The position numbers and the translations under genes are program-made. The notes under the pieces are model-generated. The model was not told the origin of the DNA. It was given only the letters and a program-made list of their open reading frames with translations, and made no database searches. Source: Salvia splendens (Eukaryota > Streptophyta > Magnoliopsida > Lamiales > Lamiaceae). From it: a stretch of 64,000 nt of DNA. The DNA lies in assembly GCF_004379255.2 (NCBI RefSeq), contig NC_056048.1, forward strand, positions 14,903,197-14,967,196, written 5' to 3'. Positions 23,358-33,234 of the stretch are shown here, piece by piece (the first letter of the stretch is position 1; the number at the start of each line of letters is the position of its first letter).

Positions 23358-24461
23358 CTATATCCACTTAAGAGCATTCCAATGCTCCTTCCCCGGGTCA
23401 GCCATGTATCTGCTAGTCACTGAGATAGCATGTGCCAGATCTGGTCTGGTACAGATCATAGTATACATAACACTTCCAACCACACTAGCATAAGGAATAG
23501 ACTCCATCTCCTCAGCCTCTTGCTTAGATTTAGGGGCCTGCTCCTTTGAAAGCTTAAAACTCTGGGACAGAGGAGTTGATGCAGCTTTTGCATTTTCCAT
23601 TTTGAATCTCTGCAAAACTTTCTCAATATAGTCAGTTTGAAGCATCCACAGCTTCTTGCAGCCTCTGTCTCTCTGAATGTGTATGCCTAGGATCTTCCTT
23701 GACTCTCCTAGATCCTTCATTTCAAAGCTAGACTTCAAATCCTCCTTGACTTGCTGAATTTCTGTCATAGAAGGTCCTGCAAGTAGCATATCATCCACAT
23801 AGAGCAATAGATAGGCAATAGGTGTTTTTCCCTTCCTCTTGATGTAGATGCAATCATCAAACTCTGATCTAATGAAGCCAATCTTCTTCATTTGTGCATC
23901 AAACTTCTTGTTCCACTGTCTAGGACTTTGCTTAAGACCATAAAGACTCTTTTGTAGCAAGCACACCTTGCTTTCTTCACCACTCTTCACATAGCCCTCT
24001 GGCTGATCCATGAAGATAGTCTCCTCTAGGTCTCCATTTAGGAAGGCAGTCTTCACATCAAGCTGCTGCAATTCCCAATCTAGCTGATTCACCACAGCCA
24101 ACAAAATCCTAATAGAAGTGTGCTTAACAACCGGAGCAAACACCTCATTGAAGTCAACTCCTTCTTGCTGTGTAAATCCCCTTGCCACCAGCCTTGCTTT
24201 GAACCTGATTCTGTCTTTATCAGTGGTCTCTACCTTCTTTTTAAACAACCACTTGCAACTGATCAGCTTCCTCTCCTTTCCATCTGTATTCAGCTTGGAT
24301 TTGTCCACCAAAATCCAGGTTTTGTTCTTGAGTAAAGACTCTATTTCTTCATTCATGGCCTCTATCCATCTCTCTCTGTCTTTGCTTCTCATGGCCTCTT
24401 TATAGGTGAGAGGATCAGCAATATCAATACTCTCAGCAGCACACAGTGCATAATAGACCAT
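23358..24461 (-). pseudogene. Copia reverse transcriptase, separated by stops
   Basis: This is the same frame as the 24474-26822 part, starting after its TAG. The RT has KARLVARGFTQQEGVDFNEV, FAPVVKHTSIRILLAVV and the active site LLLYVDDMLLAG (around residue 1007 of the joined frame). It ends at TAG in KWI(stop)RYMK. The domain is complete, so only two nonsense codons keep this polyprotein from being continuous. Confidence 0.9.
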
Positions 24462-24473
24462 ATCTGCAAATTT

Positions 24474-26822
24474 CTAAGGAGGCTTTGCATTTCTCCTTCC
24501 CCTATCTCTTGCAATCTGGTACTCTCTGGTAGGATCTGCTGTGGGCTCATCATTTCTTCTACCTTGAGCTGGAGCACCATCACCCTCTGGATCAGGTTCA
24601 TTTTCTGAGTCAGTGACTCCACCTGCTCCTAGGCCAACTCCCATAGGCTCCACCTTGAAGAAATCACTCTCAACTTCACTGGAGTCACTGGAGTCCAGCT
24701 TACCTTTCAAGTAGGGCATCTGATCCTCCAAGAACACCACATCCCTACTCACCACCACCTTCTGCCTACCAGGCTCAATACACCAGAGCCTATACCCCTT
24801 AACACCCCTCTGATATCCCAGCAAGATACATTTCAGAGCCCTAGCTTCAAGCTTACTTTGCCTAGCATGAGCATAGGCTGCACACCCAAACACCTTGTAT
24901 TTTGAGTAGTCACTATGAGCTCCATACCATATGTAATCAGGAGTTTCAGATTTCAGGGCAGTAGATGGGCATTTATTGATGAGATAGGCTGCTGTATACA
25001 CCGCCTCTCCCCAGAACCTGCTGCTCAAACCAGAACCAAGAAGCAGGCACCTCACCCTCTCTAGGATAGTCCTATTCATCCTCTCCACAACACTATTTTG
25101 CTGGGGATTACCAGGAACAGTACGGTGCCTCTTCATACCCTTCTCTTTGCAAAATATATCAAATTCAGCAGACAAGAATTCCAAGCCATTGTCAGTTCTT
25201 AAACATTTAACACTCCTTCCTTTCTCTAGCTCCACCTCCTTACACCATATCTTGAACTTAGTGAGTGTTTCAGATTTTTCCTTAAGAATATATACCCACA
25301 ACTTCCTTGTATAGTCATCAATGATAGCTAGATAATACTTTCCTCCACCAATTGAACACACCGGTGAAGGCCCCCAAAGATCACTATGTATGTAGTCTAA
25401 AGGGGCTGTAGAAGAGTGAATACCTGTAGGATAGGGTGCCTTCTTTGCTTTTCCAAGTATACACTGCTCACAGGGGTCCATCTTGTTGAAATCTCCAGAG
25501 ATCAGGCCCTTCTTGATGAGTTCTTTCAAGCTTCCTTCTGCTGGATGGCCCAGCCTCTTGTGCCATAGCATTAGGGAATCATCTGACACAGCATTGCTTT
25601 CTCCATCAACAGCCTTAGCCTTCAAATAATAGAGAATATGCTCTCTGTCAGCCTCCATCATCACTGCATCTCCAGATTTCACAAACAATTTTCCTTGACT
25701 CATTAATATAGTGAACCCCCTCTGCTCCAGCATTCCCAATGAGATGAAGTTCCTCTTCACTTCTGGAATATACCTCACCCCAGTCAGGATCTTCACAGAG
25801 CCATCTTGTAGGCTTAGCTTCACTTTCCCTATCCCTTTTATCTGACAAGTATGATTATTTCCAAGAACAACCGTACCCGATGCTTCTTGAAGATCATGAA
25901 ACCAGCTTCTATTGGGGCACATATGGAAGCTGCACCCCGAGTCCATTATCCACCTGTGACTGACCCCACTGTCACTAATATTCATAAGTTGAGCCGGGGG
26001 ATCAGCACTCTCCACACAATCAGATTGGTTGTGTCCCTCAGAGGCCATCTTTCTCTTCCATGCATGACAATCTTTCTTCAAATGTCCAGGTTTCTTGCAC
26101 CAATAGCAAGCTCTGGTTTCCTTCTGAGCATCAGAACTTGAGGGTTTAGGGCCCTCAAACTTCTTCTTGAAGTTCTGCTTCTTGAACTTCTTCACATTCA
26201 AGGCCTCTGCAGCTTGAACATTGGAGCTTGCAGAGCCTCTGTTGGCTGTCTTCTGGAGTTCTTTGGCCATCAAGGCTGAATAGACTTCTGCATAGGTGAT
26301 AGGTTTATCTCTTCCATAGATAATTGCATCACTTAACTGGTCATACGAGCTAGGCAAGGCATTCAATGTGAGAATGGCCTTATCCTCATCTGAAATCTTG
26401 ACATCAACAGATCCCAGGTCATCAATGATCTTGTTGAACTCCTCTAGCTGCTCAATGATGGACCTATCTCCAGAAAAACTATAGGCATACAGCCTCTTCT
26501 TGAGATACAGCCGGTTAGCCAAGGATTTGGCCAAGTAAACTTCATCCAACTTGTCCAAGATCTCCACCGCAGTCTTGGCTTCTTGAACATCCCTCAAGAC
26601 CTTATCTCCAAGGCACAGAATCACTGCAGAATGTGCCTTGAGCTGCATCTCCTCCATCTTTGCCTGAGCTTTATCATCAAGCACTGGAGCCTTTCCTTTC
26701 TCCTCTGGTTTTGCAAGAACTGCGGCCAAGCCTTGTTGAATCAAAACCGCCTTCATCTTCATCTTCCACAGGCTATAATCATTCTTGCCTGTGAACTTTT
26801 CTGCATCAAGCCTTGCTGCCAT
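24474..26822 (-). CDS. Copia gag-protease-integrase polyprotein, amino part
   Basis: This is a 782-codon frame from ATG at 26822. It starts MAARLDAEKFTGKNDYSLWK, a copia gag head. A CCHC knuckle CYWCKKPGHLKKDC lies at about residue 239, the protease motif WIMDSGCSFH near 290, and the integrase zinc region LWHKRLGH near 417. The integrase core has Asp in HSDLWGPS (about 479), Asp in RTDNGLEF (541) and Glu in VVERMNRT (577). The frame stops at TAG 24474-24476, in phase with the RT that follows, so one nonsense change separates them. All catalytic residues of this part are present. Confidence 0.93.
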   Translation of the reverse strand: MAARLDAEKFTGKNDYSLWKMKMKAVLIQQGLAAVLAKPEEKGKAPVLDDKAQAKMEEMQLKAHSAVILCLGDKVLRDVQEAKTAVEILDKLDEVYLAKSLANRLYLKKRLYAYSFSGDRSIIEQLEEFNKIIDDLGSVDVKISDEDKAILTLNALPSSYDQLSDAIIYGRDKPITYAEVYSALMAKELQKTANRGSASSNVQAAEALNVKKFKKQNFKKKFEGPKPSSSDAQKETRACYWCKKPGHLKKDCHAWKRKMASEGHNQSDCVESADPPAQLMNISDSGVSHRWIMDSGCSFHMCPNRSWFHDLQEASGTVVLGNNHTCQIKGIGKVKLSLQDGSVKILTGVRYIPEVKRNFISLGMLEQRGFTILMSQGKLFVKSGDAVMMEADREHILYYLKAKAVDGESNAVSDDSLMLWHKRLGHPAEGSLKELIKKGLISGDFNKMDPCEQCILGKAKKAPYPTGIHSSTAPLDYIHSDLWGPSPVCSIGGGKYYLAIIDDYTRKLWVYILKEKSETLTKFKIWCKEVELEKGRSVKCLRTDNGLEFLSAEFDIFCKEKGMKRHRTVPGNPQQNSVVERMNRTILERVRCLLLGSGLSSRFWGEAVYTAAYLINKCPSTALKSETPDYIWYGAHSDYSKYKVFGCAAYAHARQSKLEARALKCILLGYQRGVKGYRLWCIEPGRQKVVVSRDVVFLEDQMPYLKGKLDSSDSSEVESDFFKVEPMGVGLGAGGVTDSENEPDPEGDGAPAQGRRNDEPTADPTREYQIARDRGRRNAKPP

Positions 26823-26865
26823 CTCTGAAACCGTTTGATCCTCTGCAAATCAGCTTCAATATCCC

Positions 26866-26885
26866 TTCCCACAGACGGCGCCACT
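26866..26885 (-). other. Copia primer-binding site region
   Basis: Directly inside the 5' LTR the minus strand reads AGTGGCGCCGTCTGTGGGAA. TGGCGCC at the start is complementary to a tRNA ending GGCGCCA; Lys-type tRNAs have this end, but the remainder was not matched to one tRNA. Confidence 0.6.
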
Positions 26886-27387
26886 TGTTGGGTTTTACAC
26901 ACACAAGGCTTTCACACACTCAAGAAGATCACACACACACTCACTGTTGTATGAGATCACACAATGCAGAAACACACACACTCACACTTTGAGTATTGAA
27001 GATGATAATCTTGGAGAGAAACTGGAAAACTCTTTATTGATAAAACTACTAACTACATACACGGTTTATGAGCTATTTAAAGCTCTACAATCAAGTAGCA
27101 ACTGCTACTAACTAACTACAACAAGAATCAAGAAAACAAGAAGAATAACCGCTACATCTCAGCTAACTAACTGCTGCTCCAACGGCTAGTTTCTCTAGGT
27201 TGCTTCTTCCTTCTCGGCTCAAGACCGAACTCCCTTCTCGGCTCAAAACCGAACTCCCTTCTCGGCTCAAAACCGAACTCCCTTCTCGGCTCAAAACCGA
27301 ACTCCCTTCTCGGCTAGTTTCAGCTCAAAGCCGAGCTTCCTTCTTCTGCCTTCTTCTTCCAACTGAAATGAGCACTCCATTATTACA
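26886..27387 (-). repeat. Copia 5' LTR (502 bp)
   Basis: It matches the 3' LTR except for one fewer copy of the 24-bp unit (four copies, about 27207-27310) and one base. Its right end abuts the target duplication TATAA at 27388. Confidence 0.93.
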
Positions 27388-27706
27388 TATAAAGATATCT
27401 GGCATATTCAGACAGCTGTCCAAGAGCATCGGTAGTCGGAGGCTGAGCACCAAGTCCAGCCATCCAACCATCCATTATTGCTGTAGAGAGAATTTCCAGC
27501 TGACCAGTTGCTCCTGCAGCCATGTCATCTGCAATGGAAAGGAAATCGAAGTTCTCTACAAGCCAATTTCAAATTTGACGCTGGAGCGCGCCAGCAGGGG
27601 TATGAACAAAAAGAGCCGCAAGAGCCTTTTTTCCATCTGAATAAATTTTTGCTTCTTCGGTTATTTCCTTGAGCTTTCCGCCTGCTATATGCTGTCACCA
27701 GGTCTC
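27388..27706 (-). pseudogene. KAC-like exon c, upstream part
   Basis: The minus frame reads GGKLKEITEEAKIYSDGKKA, then ALAALFVHTPAGALQRQ, and later AIMDGWMAGLGAQPPTTDAL and SEYARYLY. These are strong KAC signatures. Two TGA stops (27695-27697, 27569-27571) replace Arg codons. The exon is cut by the copia element at 27387; it resumes at 22272 after removal of one TATAA copy. Confidence 0.88.
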
Positions 27707-28216
27707 CTATATTAGTAAATGAGATGAATCAAACACACTGCTCAGCATCATTGATCTCACTTATTCGAGCATCATTGATCTCACTTATTCATTGTAAAAA
27801 ATCAGCAAAAGACCTGAGATAATGCTTTTATAATGGAAATAGAAAGAAAACATAATAGACATCACCAACTGAAGAAACACAATAATAGCTAAATCCTCTT
27901 CGATGAACAAAGAGATAAGGAGGAGGAGGTAACTTAAGGGCATATTCTTTCCATGTTTTCCCTTTTTACGTTTATGCAGTTTATCTTAAGGTCAGGTCAG
28001 GCTTGAACTTTGAAATGCTATATATTTTTAAAAAGTGTACGAAAGAATAATACAAAACTAACAATCTCGAGGTACCAAAACCACTCCCTGAATAAAAAAA
28101 TCATTGATTGTTGCTTTGCTTCTGAAATGACAAGGTTAGAACAGCCCTCCCATCCACTGTGTGTGGATTTGTTGCTTTGCTAATGAAATTACAAGGAAAT
28201 CGTTTCAATTTAGTAG

Positions 28217-28599
28217 CGTATTCAGGCTTCAGTTGTTAGAGAGGTGTAACTCATCTATACAGAAATAAAGAATAACATAAACATGCTAGAATGGAAAAGA
28301 CATTAAATCTAGTGATGAATACAAATGGAATCAAGAAGGAAAACACGTATTCAGGCTTCAGTTGTTAGAGGTGTAACTCATCTATACAGAAATAAAGAAT
28401 AACATAAACATGCTAGAATGGAAAAGACATTAAATCTAGTGATGAGTACAAATGGAATCAAGAAGGAAAACACGTATTCAGGCTTCAGTTGTTAGAGGTG
28501 TAACTCATCTATACAGAAATAAAGAATAACATAAACATGCTAGAATGGAAAAGACATTAAATCTAGTGATGAGTACGAATGGAATCAAGAAGGAAAACA
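28217..28599. repeat. Three tandem copies of a 127-129 bp unit in a KAC-like intron
   Basis: Units begin at 28217, 28346 and 28473, each with CGTATTCAGGCTTCAGTTGT. They differ by very few bases (for example GAGAGG against GAGG, and AATAC against AGTAC), so the expansion is recent. They lie just downstream of exon b on the minus strand. Confidence 0.9.
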
Positions 28600-28611
28600 T
28601 TACTAATTTAC

Positions 28612-28826
28612 CTGATCAATTCCAAGTATCTTCAGAACTACTGATGACAACTTTGACTTCTTTTCTGGTTTTATATTTACTTTGAACCTTAAATTTGGTC
28701 CCCAACCAGCATATTCCTTGAACTAGAATCGTAACGAACTGGAGATCTTCCAAGGCTGCTACCACGGCTAGAGCTTCTACTACGTCCATTATTTGGCTTC
28801 TCAAGAAAGCGCTCAACCGGAGAAAC
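28612..28826 (-). pseudogene. KAC-like exon b
   Basis: The exon starts in phase after exon a with VSPVERFLEKPNNGRSRSSS and continues through LGRSPVRY. A one-base loss near 28675 then shifts the frame; the next frame reads FKVNIKPEKKSKLSSVV, so the exon is KAC-like but broken. Confidence 0.85.
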
Positions 28827-28953
28827 CTTACATCACAAAAGACATTTTCACTTTTACACTCAATGCCTTATCATATTAAAAGAATTCATGTTTCACTCAA
28901 GTAGAAAAATTTGTCTATTCAGCTAGTAGATCGACACATGATAGGGAGGGCAC

Positions 28954-29142
28954 CTTAATTGATTGTAGCTCTGGTGATCGAGCAAGCAGGGACATTATAT
29001 AGAAAATCCTAACACGAGAGACAAGCATCGGATCCATCACTCTTCTGGGCTCCATTTTGCGAATGAAAGAATAAACATCTCATATTTCAGCCAGGATTTC
29101 ATGCTCTCTAGAAACACCTGCCTTAATGACTGCAGCCAGTAC
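28954..29142 (-). pseudogene. KAC-like exon a
   Basis: The exon is 63 codons with acceptor AG before GTACTGG and donor GT after AAG. It contains VLAAVIKAGVSREHEILAE, FIRKMEPRRVMD and LLARSPELQSIK, all near-invariant in KAC proteins. A TGA at 29080-29082 stands where the family has Arg. Confidence 0.88.
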
Positions 29143-29726
29143 CTGCACATAGGAAACCAAGCAGTTATCAGGAAGCTATATTTCATGAAAGATGATAGAA
29201 TTTAAATTTTTAACAATCGAGTTTTTCTCACTGAGACACATACATAACCATGTATGATAACACCAGAAGGATGCAAATGCACACAAAACAAATCTTATTG
29301 ATTAACCTAGGCGATAGATCCAAATGTATTGAACACCCTAAACCATAGAAGAAAAAGGTAAATCTTAACAAATACTTCAGAGCTTTGTCATTAACACATG
29401 CTCTGGAACCAAGCTAATTTTCTTAATCTTCTCAGATGCCAGAATGTTTCTGAAGGAAACTTATTTTGCAGACTGAACTTGCTGAGCAGATGCAATCATG
29501 TCATTCTTCAGCACAATGAATTTCAGCTTTCTCATCATCAGGATACCAAAAACTATATGTTGCCTACTGTATTCATAAGAGGAGGTAGAAGGTGCTGAAC
29601 ACATAATACTAAGGAGAGCGCAGAAAAATGCAAGAAAGTAACCAAAGGGTTTCCTCAAGGAGATCCAATCCCAAGAAAAATTATAGAATGATCAAATTTA
29701 TAAAATGACGAGAAAGCTAAAATTTG

Positions 29727-29880
29727 AATGACCAAAAAATTTGAATCATCTGAGACGACATCTGCCAAGCGGTTTATATTAAGTTCCAGTCTGGTAACTT
29801 GCCTCGGAGGGAGCATATAACTTAACTTGCCTCGGAGGGAGCATATAACTGTCTTGAATCTATACCAAGCTTTTACCAGC
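29727..29880 (-). pseudogene. FANCI-like exon segment H
   Basis: The minus strand reads RLELNINRLADVVSDDSNFL (about 29790-29733), like the RLAD-DDSNF stretch of plant FANCI. A 27-bp tandem duplication (GCCTCGGAGGGAGCATATAA, copies near 29801 and 29828) lies on its upstream side and makes a repeated peptide. A second copy of the core is at 21672-21717. Confidence 0.6.
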
Positions 29881-30317
29881 AATGGAAGAACCTATACCAA
29901 ACAAATGCCCATGAAAGCACCAAGTAAGGAAAAATGAAAAATTTGATAACTACATATGTATAGAAGGCAAAATCTTCTCATAGTGCAGATATTGCAATGC
30001 TTATTGTACAGTAAATACAATAAATATTTGTTATAGACCCAATTGCGACTAGGCATTACTAATAAGTAGTTAAACATCACAAGAAAAAGTTGGAAATGTG
30101 TCGTATTTGGATTTTCTCGATGTGTTAAATTTCTGCAGTACATTCAAGATTATTTCAGTTCATTTTTAGAGTACAAAACTTGCTGGATTATCTATGTAAT
30201 TGTAACAATAGATCTAAAGGGTCTGGGAAATCTTTTTTATTATAAATGCAATGAACATGTATCTCTCTCAGAGTTATGACAGAAATTGCATGATGCTTTG
30301 ATTTTAGAAACCAATAC

Positions 30318-30409
30318 CTCGAGTCCAACTTTGCCATATTATGAGTTGTTGTGTTGCTAGCCACCTCATCTAGGTATGATACACTTTCAGCTTCACAGAG
30401 TTGCAAAAG
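30318..30409 (-). pseudogene. FANCI-like exon G
   Basis: Between acceptor GCTGCAG and donor GTATTGG the frame reads LLQLCEAESVSYLDEVASNT without a stop. LCEAESVSYLDEVA is, from memory, a signature of plant FANCI proteins. It follows exon F in the expected order. Confidence 0.72.
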
Positions 30410-30582
30410 CTGCAGCGAAAAAAATCACACTTACTTTAAAGAATTAAGCGCCTGTTCACACAACCACACCAAGCACAAGTAAAAGCACAAGCACATAAAA
30501 TTTTTAAGGTGTGATAACTTTACCAACAGTTGTAAGATTTAAAGAAATATATCAATTTATCTTAATTGGAAAGTGCACTCAC

Positions 30583-30672
30583 AATAGATAAAGCTTTAGA
30601 TTTTAGGCGGGAGATAGCAGCCATGTATGAGGAAATATTGTCTGAGCCCGATAACTTTAAGTTCATGACGGC
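30583..30672 (-). pseudogene. FANCI-like exon F
   Basis: A 30-codon open exon, acceptor GGTTCAG and donor GTGAGT, reads AVMNLKLSGSDNISSYMAAI then SRLKSKALSI. The SRLK-K-LSI run precedes the LCEAES block in plant FANCI, so order and phase agree. Confidence 0.68.
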
Positions 30673-31466
30673 CTGAACCAGAATCAGAACGCCTCCATTG
30701 CCCCACTACTCCTGAATTAAAACAAATAATAAAGAAACAAAGGGGGGAAAGGAAAACGAGAAAGTAATCAGGAATGAAGAAAGAATTCAGAAGTGTGAGA
30801 TTTTAGTTAACCAATGGGATAAAGTTATATGTGCTATTAATAGAACTTGTAATATACTAAGTCATAACAAGGAAGAAAATTCTCTTCTCATAGTTGTAAC
30901 ACCGGTCCCAATGTTAATGTAATCCATAAAGCGCACAATGAGAGAAAGTAGCACAGTTAAACGTCATAATTTACTTACTGAGGTTGATCTAGAAGACCGT
31001 GGTAAATCTGACGAGGCAGATTGTATTGACAGCAAAGCACCACTGAGTGACTGCATTGTGGGTTTGAGTAGATTAGCTCTCAAAAATAAAGCCAAAAACA
31101 AGGTCAAAATAGAAAAAAGTATCAAGTGAACTACATCAAAGAAGACAAAGACCCTAATACTTGCCTTAGGAAGGGTAGGTGTGTTGTGATGGCTTCATGT
31201 AATTAGGAGTCAACTCTCATCTAGAGAACTTGGTGGTCTCCGTTGTAGTGAGATCGAAGAGGGAATTGCTAATCCACACAATATGCTGCCGGGTCCGATC
31301 AGAGAAAATGGTGGGCCTGCAATCTGAAACCAAAATAACCGCGTCGGTGATCAGTATTGGCACTATGGCCAACATCAGGTTCAGTATAAGCCGCTGAAAT
31401 ACTGTTAAGTTCCCTCTCTATAAATGCTGCAAAGTATAGGATATGATGGCAGTACTAAGGCCACTC

Positions 31467-33234
31467 TAGATGGTCCACAGACTGCTCCAATGCCATACTC
31501 CCAAATGAAAACATCATAATGTCATAAATCCAAGGTCAGACTATAATTCACAATAATAACATTCCCTGATAACCTAGGAAGGAACAAACTTCTGAATCTG
31601 CAGGCTTCTACAAAGCATCTAAAACAGCTCGTAAAGCAATACCCAGCGTAAGGCGAGTCACGCGTTGATGCTTAATGACTGATCTGAAGTAGAAGCATTC
31701 ACAAAGGATAAACATTATAGGCAAGCTGAAAATTTTACAACAGGGTAACATTACAATTAACATAGTTATCCGGGACCATGTTCTGTAAACCAATAATTTG
31801 ATTTATCAATCATAATCATCAAACGGACATGTAAAGATAAAAAACTCAAACACAGTAGACTATGTATAAAACTACCTAACTGGCATATAAGAGATGTTAG
31901 GTCAAAATAAATTGTTGAGGAACTTGACCAAACAGATCACTTCAACAGAAAAAAATCATGCCATCAAATATATAGAGATCAGAGTAGTCTAGATTCCATA
32001 CATTGTCATTAAATCCGGCATTGCAAAAATATTAAAATCATGAGAAAGATCAGTCACCCTGCCACAGTAGTGGCAACACAGCAAACCGAATGCCAAAGTA
32101 AAAGGAAATGTGTCACATAAGTACTTGGGAAAGAGCTTGTAAAAACATTAACAGATATATTAATATGCCAAGAGTTAACAATAAATGGGGTTTATATATC
32201 AAAGAAACACTAATATAGCACATATTTATTTGTACACGGCATATGAGACGAAGAAAAATAGGAAACTACGTATGCCTTAATTATAAAGCTGCAAGGTACC
32301 AAAGAGTGGATTAAAAAATGCTGAAAAATATCAGGCACCGTATAATAACATACAAAAATATAATATATGTAACAGATTAATTATAAAGCTGCAAAAGGCA
32401 GCAAATAATGAATTAAATAAGTAGAAAAATATAGACGCAACAACAGAGAAGTAGAAGATCAAGCAAAGCAAGCTCAAAAAGCAAAAAATAGACTTGTGCC
32501 TTCTGTCTTCAGCCCTTCCCCCCCGCTTCTTTTAAGTTAAGAAGTCAGTCAACCCCTACCACCCTCGACCTTCAGATCGACTAAGTACAATCTAGTCTAT
32601 TTATGCAGTAGGATCTATCAAGGAAAACACATTAGTAGTTGAACAATAGATAACATTTGCAAGAATGAATCTAAATGCAAAGAGAAGCTTTCAAATTGAC
32701 TAAGAGTAACACGAGAATATGCTGAATTATCTCGGCAGCCTCAAGTGCAACAGGAAGTGCAACAGGATTGGCACACACCTCTGTAATCTGACTAAAAAAG
32801 AATTTATTTCCTGCATACAGACAAGAAAAGGGTTACATGTTTAGTGCAACACGAAGAAGAATTCAAAGACATAAAAATAATAAACTGCTGTATGTATTCC
32901 ACTTCCTACAACTAAACAAAAAATTATATCTAAATGTATGTATAAAGAAGAGAATAACTAACCACAGATCCTGGTATCGTGTTCTTCAGAATTAGACAAA
33001 GCTAGACCAACTTCAATTTTATCAGGTACAAAAAAGTGTAGAGCATCAGTTTGATTATGCAGAAGTTCTTCATTGATGGATGGCTTTAGTATGAAATGAC
33101 ACACTTAATATCGAACTAAAGTTAGGTTTAACAAATAAATGTTTGAATATTGAAGCAAGTATTGGTTGCAGCTTTATACCCTTCAACTCGCTGGAATAAA
33201 TAGTGAGGTGGTCAAAAAAGAGCAGTTATACTGA
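31467..33234. repeat. Tandem duplication unit T1 (about 1.77 kb)
   Basis: This aligns end to end with the following unit T2 (33235 onward): ATGGTCCACAGACTGCTCC against ATGGTCCAGAAACTGCTCT, and many shared stretches up to the exon-like block near 33000. Divergence is easily visible, so it is older than the 739-bp duplication. It includes an exon-like stretch 31610-31680 (minus, IALRAVLDAL) and another at 32960-33085 (minus, DALHFFVPDKIEVGLALSNS). Confidence 0.82.

Larger units (their letters stand above)
22273..27387 (-). mobile_element. Ty1/copia LTR retrotransposon, near complete
   Basis: The element is 5115 bp with LTRs 22273-22799 (3') and 26886-27387 (5'), flanked by the 5-bp duplication TATAA (22268-22272 and 27388-27392). 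On the minus strand the LTR begins TGTAATAATGGAG and ends CCCAACA. Apart from one 24-bp repeat unit and one base the LTRs look identical, so the insertion is very recent. The order gag, protease, integrase, RT, RNase H is that of copia; Tork-like affinity is a guess from motif style and size. It splits a KAC-like exon. Confidence 0.95.
21756..29142 (-). pseudogene. KAC/KIN-14-like kinesin, C-terminal fragment, decayed
   Basis: Five minus-strand exons with plausible GT/AG borders encode a collinear part of the KAC family (kinesin-like protein for actin-based chloroplast movement; KIN-14A/B in Arabidopsis). The part seen is the region well after the motor, roughly the last third of the protein minus its extreme C-terminus. 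Exons are 28954-29142, 28612-28826, 27706-22245 (split by a copia element), 21987-22086 and 21756-21897. Motor, coiled coil and final domain are absent. In-frame stops at 29080, 27695, 27569 and 22245 and frameshifts in two exons show that it is a pseudogene. The assignment rests on recalled family sequence. Confidence 0.85.

Noticed and set aside
21672..29142. An intact KAC gene broken only by the copia element
   Set aside because: Stops and frameshifts are present in exons away from the insertion, and the motor and C-terminal exons are missing.
30938..31129. 63-codon plus frame (MRESSTVKRHNLLTEVDLED...)
   Set aside because: It is antisense to the gene remnants; the minus strand reads an equally open, exon-like stretch, and no evidence favours the plus frame.
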